49,804 bases of DNA, taken from positions 1 through 49,804 of the forward strand of contig JAPEVF010000324.1 in the NCBI GenBank assembly GCA_029747585.1. Direction: 5' to 3'. Positions 11,075 through 21,686 of the stretch are shown here, in pieces. The DNA is from Pleurotus djamor. Its lineage: Eukaryota > Basidiomycota > Agaricomycetes > Agaricales > Pleurotaceae. The position numbers and the translations under genes are program-made. The notes under the pieces were generated by a model. It did no database searches. It was not told where the DNA came from and saw only the letters and a list, made by a program, of their open reading frames with translations. Positions within the stretch are counted from its first letter, which is position 1, and the number at the start of each line of letters is the position of its first letter.

Positions 11075-11260
11075 GCGGATAAAAGGTGAGCGGCATTTCT
11101 TGTCTTCCTCAGCGCTCGCTACCCAGTTACTCACCAGACCAACCTTCAGCACGTCTCGAGTGCCTATTCTACCGCGAAGTCTGCCTTGGTCAACAGCATC
11201 GCTCCCCCGACCTCGCTGTTTCGCCCGCTATCCGAGGCCGCTAGTACATAATGTGTTTCC
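11075..11260 (+). pseudogene. S relic A: decayed copy of the secreted-protein gene
   Basis: CCAGCGGATAAAAGGTGAG at 11072 matches the TATA region of the intact S gene (CCAGCGTATAAAAGGTGAG). From 11175 the sequence aligns base by base with S exon 1 (GTCAACAGCATCGCT against GTCAACTGCATCGCT, and CGAGGCC against CAAGGCC). The ATG is replaced by CCG, and the frame breaks soon after. Later exons are not recognisable. Confidence 0.55.
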
Positions 11261-11522
11261 TTCGACAGCCGGCGAGCCTTCTTTAGGGCCATTCTTTTCC
11301 GGGACTTGTGGCTCAACTTGCTTCCTCCGTAGTAACGAAAGTGTAAGGAATCGAGCGTACCTACAACCACAAAGGCGTTTTCTACTTGCCGTACCAGTTT
11401 ACGGTATGTAACAACTGGTCCCCGAATACAATCTCATTTGTTTCCTTCTTGCCAATCCAGAACTTTCGACCGCATGACTCAACGAGACGATAACCGGTGC
11501 CATAACATGCGTAGGGTCACAG

Positions 11523-11849
11523 ATGGCTCTATTACTATGTCTTGGTTTACACAGTGTCATGGCCCAATGGGGATGTCCACCCCAGTACCGCTGGACGATT
11601 GGCCAGCCATGTTCTGGTAGGTACGTCTCTTCACCTCAATGGGTAAATGTGGATCTATATCGATGTGTTCGTGACACAGACATCAATCAATACTCTTGTC
11701 ATTGTTATCTCCTCCGAATCTTCAAATGCCCCCGAACTGACGTAGATAATCACTATTCCAGCACATGGGACATTAAATTCCCAACACCCGCAACTCCCTC
11801 AACGCCGGAAATTGCAAGTCCAAACTATTGTTCAGGGATGAAGGCTTGA
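11523..11849 (+). CDS. Possible small secreted cysteine-rich protein
   Basis: A 108-residue frame starts MALLLCLGLHSVMAQ, a plausible signal peptide with cleavage after A-Q-like VMA. Seven Cys follow in about 90 residues (GC, PC, RC, SC, HC, KC, YC). A GT-AG pair inside it (donor at 11620, acceptor near 11679) could be an intron instead, and would shift the frame and shorten the product. It lies 108 bases before hydrolase 2. No homologue recognised; it could be chance. Confidence 0.3.
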   Translation: MALLLCLGLHSVMAQWGCPPQYRWTIGQPCSGRYVSSPQWVNVDLYRCVRDTDINQYSCHCYLLRIFKCPRTDVDNHYSSTWDIKFPTPATPSTPEIASPNYCSGMKA

Positions 11850-11956
11850 AGTTATAAATTCGAGGTGAGGTGAACTCGTCAGTCTCCACAGCTTTACTTG
11901 TCCTTCACCACCTTGCTTATTGTAGTCGACTGTCGGGACGGCATCAAACTTAGACG

Positions 11957-13139
11957 ATGGTCGACGACCTCGACTATACCACTGGTATTGCGCCTTTCAA
12001 AGTCGGCGACGAAACGCACCAAATATGGTACAAAGTCGTGGGCAAACTGGGAGATGGACGACGACCCATCGTGTGCCTACACGGAGGCGCGGGTATGTCC
12101 CATCACTACATGCTGTGAGTCTACGTAACGACTCTTCTTCCCATCTTCGCGCTCATCTAGATTCATACCTCTCAGTCCTCATTCAATCCTGGCGAAACGT
12201 CTCAACGTTCCCGTCGTCTTTTACGATCAACTCGGAAACGGTGAATCCACCCACCTTCCTGATAAGCCCAAGGACTTCTGGCAGTCCAAGCTCTTCGTCG
12301 ATCAGCTGGACAGCCTGGTCCAGTATCTGGGGATTTCTGATGACTTTGATCTCATCGGGAATTCTTGGGGAGGTAAGATGGAAACTTTATTTGACTTTCA
12401 TTCCTACCTATGATGTAATGACTGATACTTCCTTGCCTTGTTCTCAGGCATGTTGGTCGCCGAGTACGCTACACGGGCACCCCCTGGTCTCAAACACCTC
12501 GTCATCTCGAACTCTCCTGCCTCAATGGCCTTGATGAAGAAAGGCATCGAACCGCTCTTGGAGGCAAATCCAGAGCAAAGAGATATCATCCGAAAACACG
12601 GTGAAAGTGGGACCCTTCCTTCGCCTGAGTATCAGGACGCAGTCGTGAAGTTGCACAAGAAATACTTCTGTTCGATTGACCCGATGCCGAAGGAACTCGC
12701 TGAGTCGATCGCCGCAGTCTACACAGATCCTACGGTTTTCAGTGCCATGTGCGTTCTTTAGTCTTCCACCGCTTGCTACTCACTGTCCCATTTGCCTCTG
12801 TACATCTAGCTGCGGGACGTCGATCTATGACATCGACACTCATATCGTCGATTGGTCGATTATCGACGAACTCCACAAGATTGAGTGCCCAACACTCGTT
12901 ATCAGCTCACCCCACGACATCATGCAGCCTTGTTCCATCATCCCATGGTTCCGAAACATCAAGAAGGTCAAATGGGCTGAGTTGACAAATAGTACACATA
13001 TGCCTGTGTTCGAAGAACCGGAACGGTAAGCCCAACGTTGTTCGCTTGCGCCGAGTTGCTGTTACTCAATGACTCCTAACGATATCCTAGATACTTCAGC
13101 GTTTTGACGGAATTCCTAACTCACGACGAAATGGCCTAA
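11957..13139 (+). CDS. Proline iminopeptidase-like alpha/beta hydrolase (S33 type), copy 2
   Basis: Exons 11957-12114, 12176-12372, 12448-12748, 12810-13025 and 13091-13139 give 306 residues. Exon sizes 158/197/301/216 equal those of the copy at 2869; only the last exon differs (49 against 43 bases). HGGAG is at 42-46 and the nucleophile Ser116 lies in GNSWGG (Phe in copy 1 becomes Trp). The acid is Asp255 in SSPHDIM and the base His282 in NSTHMP. All catalytic positions are kept, so the copy is probably active. Introns differ far more than exons, so the duplication is not recent. About 8 kb separate the copies, and the BTB, tRNA, phosphatase and K genes lie between. Confidence 0.9.
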
Positions 13140-14599
13140 ATAACTACTTGTATGCGCCGGTGCGTGAACGGCGACTATGAGTAAGGGAGTTGTATTGTAG
13201 GCCTCATACCTGTATCAGCGCGTTCTGATAGAAAGTTATGAGTAATGTCACGTTCTGGACCGCGAATGAACCAGCACACTCGATCTGTCCCATTCGATCC
13301 TAAAGAAAAGCCATGACACCCACTTGCCGTGATTAATCGACATTGTCCTGGACCGGGGCAGGGGCTCAAAGGAGTTTGAAGCGTGAGATTCTGCAGAAGA
13401 ATACTCACTGATGAATTGCCAGAGGTTGGTGGGACGAAGAACTCGCCTGCGACGAGGCCGGGCTCACAAAAAACGTCGACAGGAGACGAAGACAGGAGTC
13501 AGGATGGAAGATTCATCCAATGGCTTACGTAAGACCTACCCGTCCCGCCAAACCGTCATCACAGAAAACGAGCCAGATGCCAGAAAATTCGCAGAATGCG
13601 CATCCTTGGTCACGGAAACATCTGGCCTGATATAACTCTGGCGGGATTTGACTCTGAAAACTCATAAATCATCCCAACTGCAAACGTGAATGACTAAAAT
13701 ATACCTCAATCCCGCCCAAATTTTGCGCTCAATGGATTCCACGTTTGAAGCCTCAGCTTGCTGACTTGCACGGCTAGAGTCGAGGGGTGAACTGCTTGGG
13801 TATATGCAAGGTGAGCGCTGATGCTATATCGTCGAGGAGGATGTGCTAAGCTGACGTACCTCCAGGCTTCCCATGAGCCAGGTTACCAAGCGGAAACCCG
13901 CCTTTTCCCAAGGAGCGCGTTGCCTGGCTTGCTCTACGCATGCCAGATTGAGCTTCAACGACCGAGACTTGTCTTTTACGTGAGTATATAGGGGATACAT
14001 ATGTATATCTGGGTCTTGGTGAGTCCTATTTGTCTTTGCCTACCAAAGTAACGCAATTTCATGGCCCGTTTTCTTTGTAGACCCACCGCCTCTAACCTTT
14101 AGCCGGAACTCAGTACAAGACAGACTTCCTTTTCGCTACGCACCATACGCAACACCTTTATGCGTTGTGTCCCAATCGTCCAGCAAACTTTGTTTTCCTG
14201 TCGTGACTCATTGATGTCCAAGGTGTTGATGGCTGAACCAGGCGCTCGACCCACGGAGCTGGGACCAAGACAGGAAGTTTTCCAGATACTACACACCCGT
14301 TGGTTGTTATACTGGGCGCGCAGATGGACATTTTCACATTTTGGGCTTGGATGAGGGATGTAGATTGTGACGGACTGGCCTCAGTGTATCTCACGCGTGC
14401 CATTCGCAGGCCGTTCGTGAAGCTCGCCAAGACTGGAAATGGCTGAGAGGCTTCTAGTGAGGAGTAGAGATCTCGTACTGAATTGCTTTCGAGGCTCGCA
14501 GCCCAGCTGCTCCTCAACGGCCGTAAAAAGACGGCATATCTAGACGGTATGAAATCCGGATACATTTCACGAGGTTCGTTGACTGACCTGACGTTTAGG
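13140..14599. other. Long intergenic stretch between hydrolase 2 and X relic C
   Basis: Frames of up to 135 codons exist on the minus strand (14158-14565), but without recognisable motifs or coherent splice sites. Some of it may be further X-gene debris. No tRNA, TATA-plus-ATG arrangement or repeat was found. Confidence 0.4.
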
Positions 14600-14601
14600 C
14601 T

Positions 14602-14850
14602 CTATCCGCGCTCCCTCCAGTTCTCACCAGGCTGTTCGTCTAGCCGTGTCTCCAGGCAGACTCCGTCGCCCTGGCCGTCGACATCGTTCAATGTCAAACG
14701 AACGAATTTTCGTCCAGTATCTATGCGCATAGCAACAGTCGATATACTGCTGCCGGATGACCCGGAAATTGCGCCAGTATGTTCTGATCGAAGAAAGTCG
14801 TTGGTGTCAGCTCGCTGCGTGGACCAACACATAGAGTGCTGGGAAGAGGG
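14602..14850 (-). pseudogene. X relic C
   Basis: The minus strand reads DFLRSEHTGAISGSSGSS and GRKFVRLTLNDVDGQGDG to a stop at 14602. It aligns weakly at DNA and protein level with the X fragments at 8744-8960 and 34195-34700 and has the same position and orientation relative to its K gene (divergent, 250-500 bases upstream). The frame that is open here is not the one open in copy A, so it is probably a relic. Confidence 0.3.
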
Positions 14851-14920
14851 TGCGATAAAGGGTCATTGCGTCACGAGCCAACATGCGACCCTTTTTTCAA
14901 TTTTCCAGATCTGGGGAACA

Positions 14921-14985
14921 ATGGGTCAATCTGACTTGACCATTGTCCGATTGATTGTGGTAAACTTCGCAACCCAGCCCACGTG
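14921..14985 (+). promoter_or_regulatory. K-gene promoter block, copy C
   Basis: CAATGGGTCAATC, CATTGTCCGATTG and CCCACGTGC in the same order as in the two other K promoters. CACGTG lies at 14980-14985, 113-118 bases before the ATG. The spacing is kept although the bases between have diverged. Confidence 0.5.
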
Positions 14986-15097
14986 CACATCTCAAGGACT
15001 CTCCCTTTCCATCATCTCTTTCTGAGCTTTGACGTCCAACATCGACGTTACCTTCTGAATTTCTCTATCAACCTTCCACTACCCATCAGAAATCAAT

Positions 15098-15983
15098 ATG
15101 TCTCCCCCTACGACTACGATCCCTAACGAAGAGGATACATCCGTCAATGAGAACCAAATTGTGGCCCAGGTTCGTATCATTGTCTTTTGCGCTAAGCACA
15201 GCATCTTAACCACACTTTGCATAGCCGTCAATTCAAGAAGAACCTACCAGTCCACCTCCCACCGAGACCACTCTGTCCGAAGATTTCCCCGACCCGTATT
15301 TGGGGTATCCCTACCTTAGAGTGACCACGCTCCCGTTTATACCCACAGAGCGCGAGAAGGGCCTGTTGCGTGATCTCAAAGAGCCGGATCCTATCAAGGA
15401 GAGGGCTGCGATTGCGCGAGCTAGGCAGAGATACAACCAGCCTACTCCTGAACAGCTGGAGAGGGAGAAGAAAATCAAGGATCTCCTCCGCCCGATCATA
15501 CGCTGCTTCGAGGATATGAAAAAGGCACAGCTTGAGAAAAAGGCAGCCCTCCCGGATCCAGTGCCCGCCAAATCCATACCTTCGACCTCTTCGGTGGCTC
15601 CAGCGAAACGCGCGGTTGTGGCCACCACTGCCAGATGGAGGACGGCACCCCTCGTATTCATGTCTCGACCTCCTCTTCCTTTTCCACGCGCTGGTCCTTC
15701 CACCAAGCCCGCTCCTGTCCCACGACATCCTGCCGACGCTGCTTTCCGTGCCGCCGTCGAGAATGTTCTCGATCAGCTGAGACATCCCATCGAGTCGTTG
15801 AATCAAAAGGAGAAGGAAAAGGAACTGAAGCAAGCCGCTCCCGCTAGCGAGGGAAGCAAGGCGGGGAAACGCAAGGCTGTGGAGGACGATGAGGGAGTCG
15901 TTGCCGATGAAGACCGTGACGACGATGGTGCTGATGGACCTCGTCCGTCCAAGAAGGCGAAGGTTGTCCCCGACGCCGAATGA
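15098..15983 (+). CDS. K family, copy C: diverged Lys-rich protein, predicted nuclear
   Basis: Exons 15098-15169 and 15225-15983 give 276 residues. The intron falls at the same place as in copies A and B (codon 24, phase 0, donor GTTCGTAT). It has 55 bases, so retention would break the frame. The N-terminal half differs from A and B: it has PYLGYPYLRVTTLPF, then a charged helix-like stretch with EREKGLLRDLKEPDPIKERA and QLEREKKIKDLL. The C-terminus keeps the family signature, GKRKAVEDDEG, DEDRDDDGAD and RPSKKAKVV, an acidic tract between basic nuclear-localisation-like motifs. No enzyme or binding domain recognised. The shared end suggests that this part carries the common function, and the diverged middle a copy-specific one (inference). 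Confidence 0.7.
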
Positions 15984-16385
15984 TTATCTGGACTAATACG
16001 CCCATGGATCCGTTTTTTTTNATACTCTTGTCTATTTTGTAATTGTATTCCCTCTCTGTCAATTTCATCGTTAATCCCGTACTCTATCGTCCCCAGGCTT
16101 CTTTCTACCCCCCCCGTTTGTCGCTGTATAACTTTCGGACGCTCGTTCTGTTGGCTTCCCTCCTCGCTCATTTCTCATACCCTAGGTTATATGACCTCAA
16201 ATTTTCCCCAATTTTAGCGCAAACCCACCAGTGACAAACACTTTCGGTCAGTCATCCTCATCCAAATACCCCACACTCATGAGAGTCTTCTAGATCACTC
16301 CGCCCTCTATCAAGTGGGTTGCTTGCAGACCTTCTCCGGTGCAGGAACCCTTGACTCCATAAGGGAATGTGGAGTTGCTCGAAAG

Positions 16386-16450
16386 TTCGCGGACTTGTGG
16401 TATGACAACGTAAACAATTCGCCGGCTTCCCAGACTTACTTCCTTGTTCG
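16386..16450 (+). repeat. Conserved block downstream of K gene, copy C
   Basis: TTCGCGGACTTGTGGTATGACAACGTAAAC...ACTTACTTCCTTGTTCGC, homologous to 10869-10930 and to the minus strand of 32129-32192. It lies about 400 bases after the K stop. Confidence 0.5.
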
Positions 16451-16604
16451 CAGCGTTCGCCCTACGTACCAAGACTCCGAATATCAGGCTCGTCTATTGA
16501 ACCATCTGGCAGGATATTTGGCCATTCGCTGGAATGTTTCACGCTACCTGGTTCAGTGTCACACCAATCCTCGTACGTTCTTGCTGCGTTGAATGGTCGT
16601 TTCC

Positions 16605-16720
16605 ATGCTGAACTCTTTCTGCACTTCAACGTTGTCATTGTCAGTTCTCGCTGCATTTCTCGCCGCTCATGTGCTCATGCCCAAGGCTTCCGATCGAACT
16701 CGTTGTTGACAACGGTCCGG
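16605..16720 (+). pseudogene. S relic C: decayed signal-peptide exon
   Basis: ATG at 16605 opens a hydrophobic leader (LSLSVLAAFLAAH) that stops after 34 codons. A +1 shift would read AAHAQGF, like the end of an S signal peptide (AVQGQVF). It lies 155 bases after the conserved block, where S begins in the inverted locus. The match to S is weak, so this call rests mostly on position. Confidence 0.35.
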
Positions 16721-17244
16721 CCAGTTCGAGCGTCCAGGAGATGGGAAGTGGCGCGCCGGCCTTGTCGGTGTTCGGTTCTCTCTCATTTGTTGACGCTGCA
16801 TCGATACTTACCATGTGACGCCTTTCCGTTCGCCACCTTTCCTCCTGCACTGCTTCATCCAATAGCTCGGAGCGAACTCAGCTTTGTCCATCAGAGAATT
16901 CAAGTATAGGAAAGATCACGAAGATCACGAAGGGGATACATCGCCTCTATTCTAATTTAAGATATGTTTGAAATGGAAACTTGAAGCTCCTACGCACACT
17001 CTCATACTCTTCTGTAGGTCCCGGAGTTTCATCATCCATCTTGACAGGCGTCCAATAGACAATGTTTGGCTCCGCACCGCCTACGCGGTGAGTCGCTCGT
17101 GAGTCGCCTACCTTAGTCAGTGATTGATAAAAGCAATATATGACACAAACATAACAGCACACGAACCCTTAACTTTCGTTTCCCGTCAAACAAGGTCAAA
17201 GACCATCCACTCACAATTCTATCAAATATCCACGACACGCTCTG

Positions 17245-17727
17245 ATGGCATCGTACCCGAACGGGCAATCCAATCATTCCGGTGCAGGTATCCATCATCA
17301 CTATGCGGGAGACTCCTTCACAGGAAATCAGTATGGCGGAAACGTGGGGGGACAGAACAACACGAACTCGATCTTCAATGAGGGTGAGTAGATCTGAACA
17401 GAACCCGGCCGTATGTTCTCATACCGACACTGAAACCGACTAGGGAACCTTCGTACAATGATTCAAAGCATTGCCTCCAAATCGCAGCTACCAATGGATG
17501 TTTCTCAAGTGAAGGCGTCACTCAAAGAGATTGAATTCGTAAAGAAGGAATGTCAAGAACTCTATCAACTTGCGAACGAACACGAAGCTTTGCTCAAACA
17601 AAAGCGTAAGCCATCATCACTGTTGAAAGCGGAATTCAAGACTTATTTGATTGTCTTCATTCTAGTCGCACATGCAGGATATGGTGGAGGAGTCAGCCAA
17701 GGCCGTACGCGCGGCGGGGGATACTGA
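17245..17727 (+). CDS. CC family, copy 1: small Gly/Asn-rich N-terminus plus helical protein
   Basis: Exons 17245-17383, 17444-17605 and 17666-17727 give 120 residues. Residues 1-46 are rich in Gly, Asn, His and Ser (YAGDSFTGNQYGGNVGG). Exon 2 encodes an amphipathic, probably coiled-coil segment (SLKEIEFVKKECQELYQLANEHEALLKQK). Exon 3 is a short glycine-rich tail with GRTRGGGY. Both introns are phase 1, as in the two related genes at 18644 and 48666. No signal peptide or known domain. Pairing through the helix is plausible, but no function can be assigned. Confidence 0.65.
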
Positions 17728-18643
17728 ATTATGAAGCTTGTATGAACCAATGATTCTGTTGGGTGCGCTCTATATATTATATAGTCGTTTATGAAGGCAG
17801 ATTTGGGGCAGAGGTACCCCAGTACTCACCATCAAGCGAGTAAGCGGCAAGGTCTGCGAGCTCAGACAGCGTTGTAACCCCGAGTGCTTGATATTTGTAG
17901 ACGACCACTGGCACGACAGTCAGGCAAAGGCGTGCACGGTGAGTACTGTGGATTGGGTCTTCCTTGGACATGACATCTGATAAACTCGATAAATACATAC
18001 CCTTCTTTAGACGGAGTTCGGAGGTGTACATCACATTGCCACTGCATTGGTAGTCACGACGACTCACCATAGGCGTCTGTGTTTGTCCGCTTCGGTTGAC
18101 GTCCGGTCGACTTCTCGCGGTAAGCACGCTGGAAGGTCGAGCGGCATTATTCAAGGGGATAAGCAGAGCACTTTGAGGGCGACATTGGGCATGGAAATGT
18201 CAAATTAGACGCGATGATGACGCGTTTCTCTAGGCTAAACCTCAGGCCCAGGCTTGATCGCAGCATACGTCTTGTCTAAACGCCTAATCAGCATGTTCAC
18301 GTTTATTCTAGATCCATACGCAGGACTTGCGCCGTCCAATTTTCTCTTTTGCAGAGTTTTCATGCGTTATCAATGTACAGCATCCGGTGAGGCATGTTGT
18401 TCTCATGGTGTACTTCTTGTTGACACGATTTTTTTTNACCTCGCTGGGAAGCAGTTCATTGACAGATGGTATGTGTGAGGCTATTTACAGGACTCTATCA
18501 TTCGCAAAATCGCCTGCGCCTTGAGGCAGTGAGTCACCTCGGTTAATCACTTTGGCGACATTGAGGGGCAGACATATAAACACGCGGCTGGAGACAGGTA
18601 CTCCAAATTTACCTCACATCATTCTCTCAAGTTATCTCGTTTG
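17728..18643. other. Intergenic stretch between CC1 and CC3
   Basis: No supported gene. The last 70 bases hold the promoter of the next gene, with a TATA-like ACATATAAAC at 18571-18580. An ambiguous base is at 18437 after a T run. Confidence 0.4.
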
Positions 18644-19225
18644 ATGAGACCTCCGTCAAGTATTCCAACCAAGGGCCCCAGTAGGTCAATCAGAAGTGAA
18701 CGTCCCACACCCAAGCAACTGGGCGGTAATCTTGATCCCAATAATATCTCCAACAAGCGTGACGGTAAGGTGACTTCCATAGTATTTGCTACTATGACTG
18801 ACGCGAGACCACGGCGTCCAAACTAGATAACCCGCGAGCGATCCTCGAAGAGATAGGAATTAGATTGGAATATGCAGCGATGGATGAAGCCCAAATGTGT
18901 GCTGCGCTTGGGAGAATCATGCAGGTAACGACTCAATGCAGAGAGCTCCTGGCGATGGCTTTGAGGCAGGAGGCTTTGATTCACAACCGTTGTGAGTTCG
19001 TCACTGGTGTAGCGCCTCGTCCTTGCTGAGCGGATCAATGATTCCCTGAAGTGGGTAATCCACCTAGGGAAGTCCGTCCAGGTGTCTGGGAAAGATTTCC
19101 AAGCCCAAACACTGAGGCAGAGGGAACTTGTGTTAGTTACCCGGGTTGAAGAATGCGTATACATGACTATTTTAGTCCAATGGGACATCTTCAAATGGAT
19201 CAGACCGAGAGAATATAGACCGTAA
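18644..19225 (+). CDS. CC family, copy 3
   Basis: Exons 18644-18764, 18827-18991 and 19068-19225 give 147 residues. Exon 2 has 165 bases, like the copy at 48666, and both introns are phase 1 as in its paralogues. The N-terminus is Pro/Ser/Arg-rich (MRPPSSIPTKGPSRS) with GGNLDPNNISNKRD in place of the Gly/Asn run. The helical middle reads NPRAILEEIGIRLEYAAM and CRELLAMALRQEALIHNR, matching NLETLIDSIG...CVELLEAAMEHEATIRNR of copy 2. The third exon is a choice: the acceptor at 19067 gives a 52-residue tail ending in REYRP, while an acceptor near 19014 would end after a few codons. Confidence 0.6.
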
Positions 19226-20177
19226 ATCGTCAGTACGGTCCTACGGGAGAATAAAGGGCTTTCTTAGTGGACACGATGTACCTAGAGCGGAATACCGGTA
19301 CATCCTGAGAGCAACCTGAGCAGTGAGAGCTTGGTGAGAGCCCTCATAAGACTCTGAGAGCGATGCTGCTCGGCGGGACGCGGATGGAGAATGGGACGAA
19401 AATCCTTCAGTTACCAAGCTAGTAAGCCTTGCAACACGACGGAATGACCTTTAGAATCAAGTCTTATAGCTAAGAGGCGCGAAGAGAACAGCTCTTGAGT
19501 TGTGGGTTCGGTTGGGGTTCGAACTCAACTTGAGTCAAGACATTTCCTGCCGCGAGGCCGCGGGATGAAAATTCTCACAGTAAGATCTCCTTTTCCACGG
19601 TCAGTAGGTCCCTTCCCTTCAGCGAGTCAGTTCAAAGCCAACAGTCTTTTCCTGTCCTCTCGATGTTTCAGTCTACTTACCCGAGAACCTGGCATGTTGG
19701 TCCCCGTCCCTCCTCGATTGATAGACCACACAAGGGGGATCTCATGCTGGCCAAGGTAAGATCAACTACTTAGTGCCTCACGATTTTGCGCTCTGTCTCA
19801 CACCAAGATTGAAGCCGCCTCATAGCTTGGGAGTAGCCTTGGACGAGATATTGTTCATTCTTTGTCCTCCGCATTTTGTGCCACCAATCCTCTCTGGTCG
19901 GACAATGCAGTAATGAGACTTCACAGTCACAGTAGAATTCATCCGTAACATTGGTCGTTGCCCGCCGCTATCACAACAGTTTGGACGTATCATTGTCAAT
20001 GGGCTACACTCATTGACCACTGCATCGCGCTTATGCCACTGGGAAGAGCTGGCGTATAAAACGCAACTCTTTATCGCCAGAGTCAATCGTCATCGCACTC
20101 CCTTTTCATCTCTCAACACCTCCTTCTTTCTACCTCTATTTTCCGTTCCACAAGTCCTCTTCCCTTAGAGAGCTGCG
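19226..20177. other. Intergenic stretch and promoter of the disordered-protein gene
   Basis: No convincing frame. GGTTCGAACTC at 19513 looks like a tRNA B box, but no tRNA fold can be built around it. A TATA box (GTATAAAA, 20054-20061) lies about 117 bases before the ATG at 20178. Confidence 0.45.
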
Positions 20178-20987
20178 ATGAACCAGCACACTCGATACAG
20201 CCCACGTTCTCAGCACACCAACTCCAGGGCTCCGCAAATCCCAGGCGGTTTGCGATCTACTTTCATGGGAACGACTTCTCGCGGACCCTTCGAAGGTGCC
20301 TCTGAGAGCAACCAGGATCTTCGTATCCTTTATCACGTCTTTGATTACCTTTATACCAGCCAACCTGGTTTTCGCGACTTTGTCTCTCAACGCGAACGGG
20401 AATATCGCCTTCGCCAGACCACAATCTCCCCCGTCGGAACTGCCGATCCCAACGATGGCTTTCAAGGAGTCAATAACGGATCCCCCCGTGTAGAGCACCA
20501 CCACAACCCTCCGTTCCAAGTTTACTCTGATGCACCCCCTCCCAGCCCAACCTTTTCTCACCCTCCGTCTCCCCCTCAAGCTCAATCATCACGGTCTCCA
20601 GCCCAAGCTCGTCACTTTGATGACGGCTACTTCACTGTCAGATCCGCAGCGCGCCAATTGCGCTTTGACGATGCTGAATACTATGAAGACGAGTACGAGC
20701 AAGCTGATGATGAAGAGGATATAATTGGGAGTCCGTTCCTCGACCCCGATACCGATTACGATGATGGAGAGACTCGTCTCCGACAGCTAGCTGAGGTTGC
20801 TGTCACCCATGGCCCCATTCACGTTCTCACCTTCCACTATCCCTCCCCGGCATCGACCAGTGCGACCATTCAAGCTCCTGCTCCAGGAATCGTTTCCAGC
20901 GTCATCAATTCCGTTGTTCAACAAGGCAGCGAAGACGGAACCATTGAAATTCGAGTCAGCGTTCCGGTTTCACGCTTGCCCAACTAG
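20178..20987 (+). CDS. Intronless gene for a disordered, acidic protein of unknown function
   Basis: A single 269-codon frame. Residues 1-45 are Ser/Arg/Gln-rich. The only segment with folded character is DLRILYHVFDYLYTSQPGFRDFV near residues 47-70. Then comes a Pro-rich stretch (PPPSPTFSHPPSPPQ), a strongly acidic segment with YYEDEYEQADDEED, and a C-terminus with hydrophobic alternation (IHVLTFHYPSP, GTIEIRVSVPVSRLPN). Having no intron is unusual among its neighbours. A TATA box lies at 20054 and the start sits in a clean context (GCGATGA). I do not recognise the family. Confidence 0.6.
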   Translation: MNQHTRYSPRSQHTNSRAPQIPGGLRSTFMGTTSRGPFEGASESNQDLRILYHVFDYLYTSQPGFRDFVSQREREYRLRQTTISPVGTADPNDGFQGVNNGSPRVEHHHNPPFQVYSDAPPPSPTFSHPPSPPQAQSSRSPAQARHFDDGYFTVRSAARQLRFDDAEYYEDEYEQADDEEDIIGSPFLDPDTDYDDGETRLRQLAEVAVTHGPIHVLTFHYPSPASTSATIQAPAPGIVSSVINSVVQQGSEDGTIEIRVSVPVSRLPN

Positions 20988-21686
20988 GTCTTTCTAGAGT
21001 ATGTTTGACCAGATGGGCTTTTTACCGAGTATCACCTCCCAGCTATTTCGCTTCTCTTGGGTTCTACCTATGTAATTGTATGGGTTTTCGGGGATTGTCA
21101 TTTGTACTGTCGCTATCTTTTTCGCTTTTCACTTTGTATTTTTGCTGTTTATATCGTACTTTGGCTTTTACTATCGATGATGCCTACTTCTTGCCCCGCT
21201 TCATTGGACGAACTTTCCGCAGTCAAATTTCTATCTCCTCGTGCCTTCTCAACTACATCGTGTACAATTTCACGTTGAATTCGAACGAATATGATAGTGC
21301 CCTATGATTCTATGGACACAACTACCACGACGTGCTGCTGCGCCGATAGCTTATACCTTAAAAATGCGTACCCCTAGACCATCTTCAATGGGCGTTGATC
21401 AGGTTGATTCATCCCTACCACCACGACCATAGCAAATTACCCTTGCGATGTTGCGAGCACCTAGCCCAACACCCAGCGAGTCCGACTGTGAAACTGAAAT
21501 TGCCTCTGTCGTGTGCCCTGGTGAGTCCGACAGGCTACGCTAGCCTGATCTGTAGGCCAATCCAAGGTCAATTGTTATCTCGGGCGCTTCGTCACGCAGA
21601 ACCGCCATTCATCTTCTTCAGATCTCGACTCCTTCTCACTTCTCACCGTTGTCACATGGCGCACTGCCTTTCCGTCCAACCACTGG
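20988..21686. other. 3' UTR and promoter region between 20987 and the membrane-protein gene
   Basis: Pyrimidine-rich, with only short frames. No conserved motif found. Confidence 0.4.

Noticed and set aside
2869..13139. Secondary-metabolite or degradation gene cluster built on the two hydrolases and the phosphatase
   Set aside because: No synthase, P450, transporter or regulator is present; proximity is explained by duplication.
16021..18437. Single N bases at 16021 and 18437
   Set aside because: Both follow runs of T and look like homopolymer consensus gaps, not biological features; neither lies in a coding exon.
19505..19530. tRNA B-box-like GGTTCGAACTC
   Set aside because: A hairpin forms, but with the loop shifted; no acceptor stem or D-arm can be paired around it.
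20136..20585. Minus-strand 149-codon frame
   Set aside because: Shadow of the intronless gene at 20178, in the opposite strand; Arg/Val-rich with no motif.
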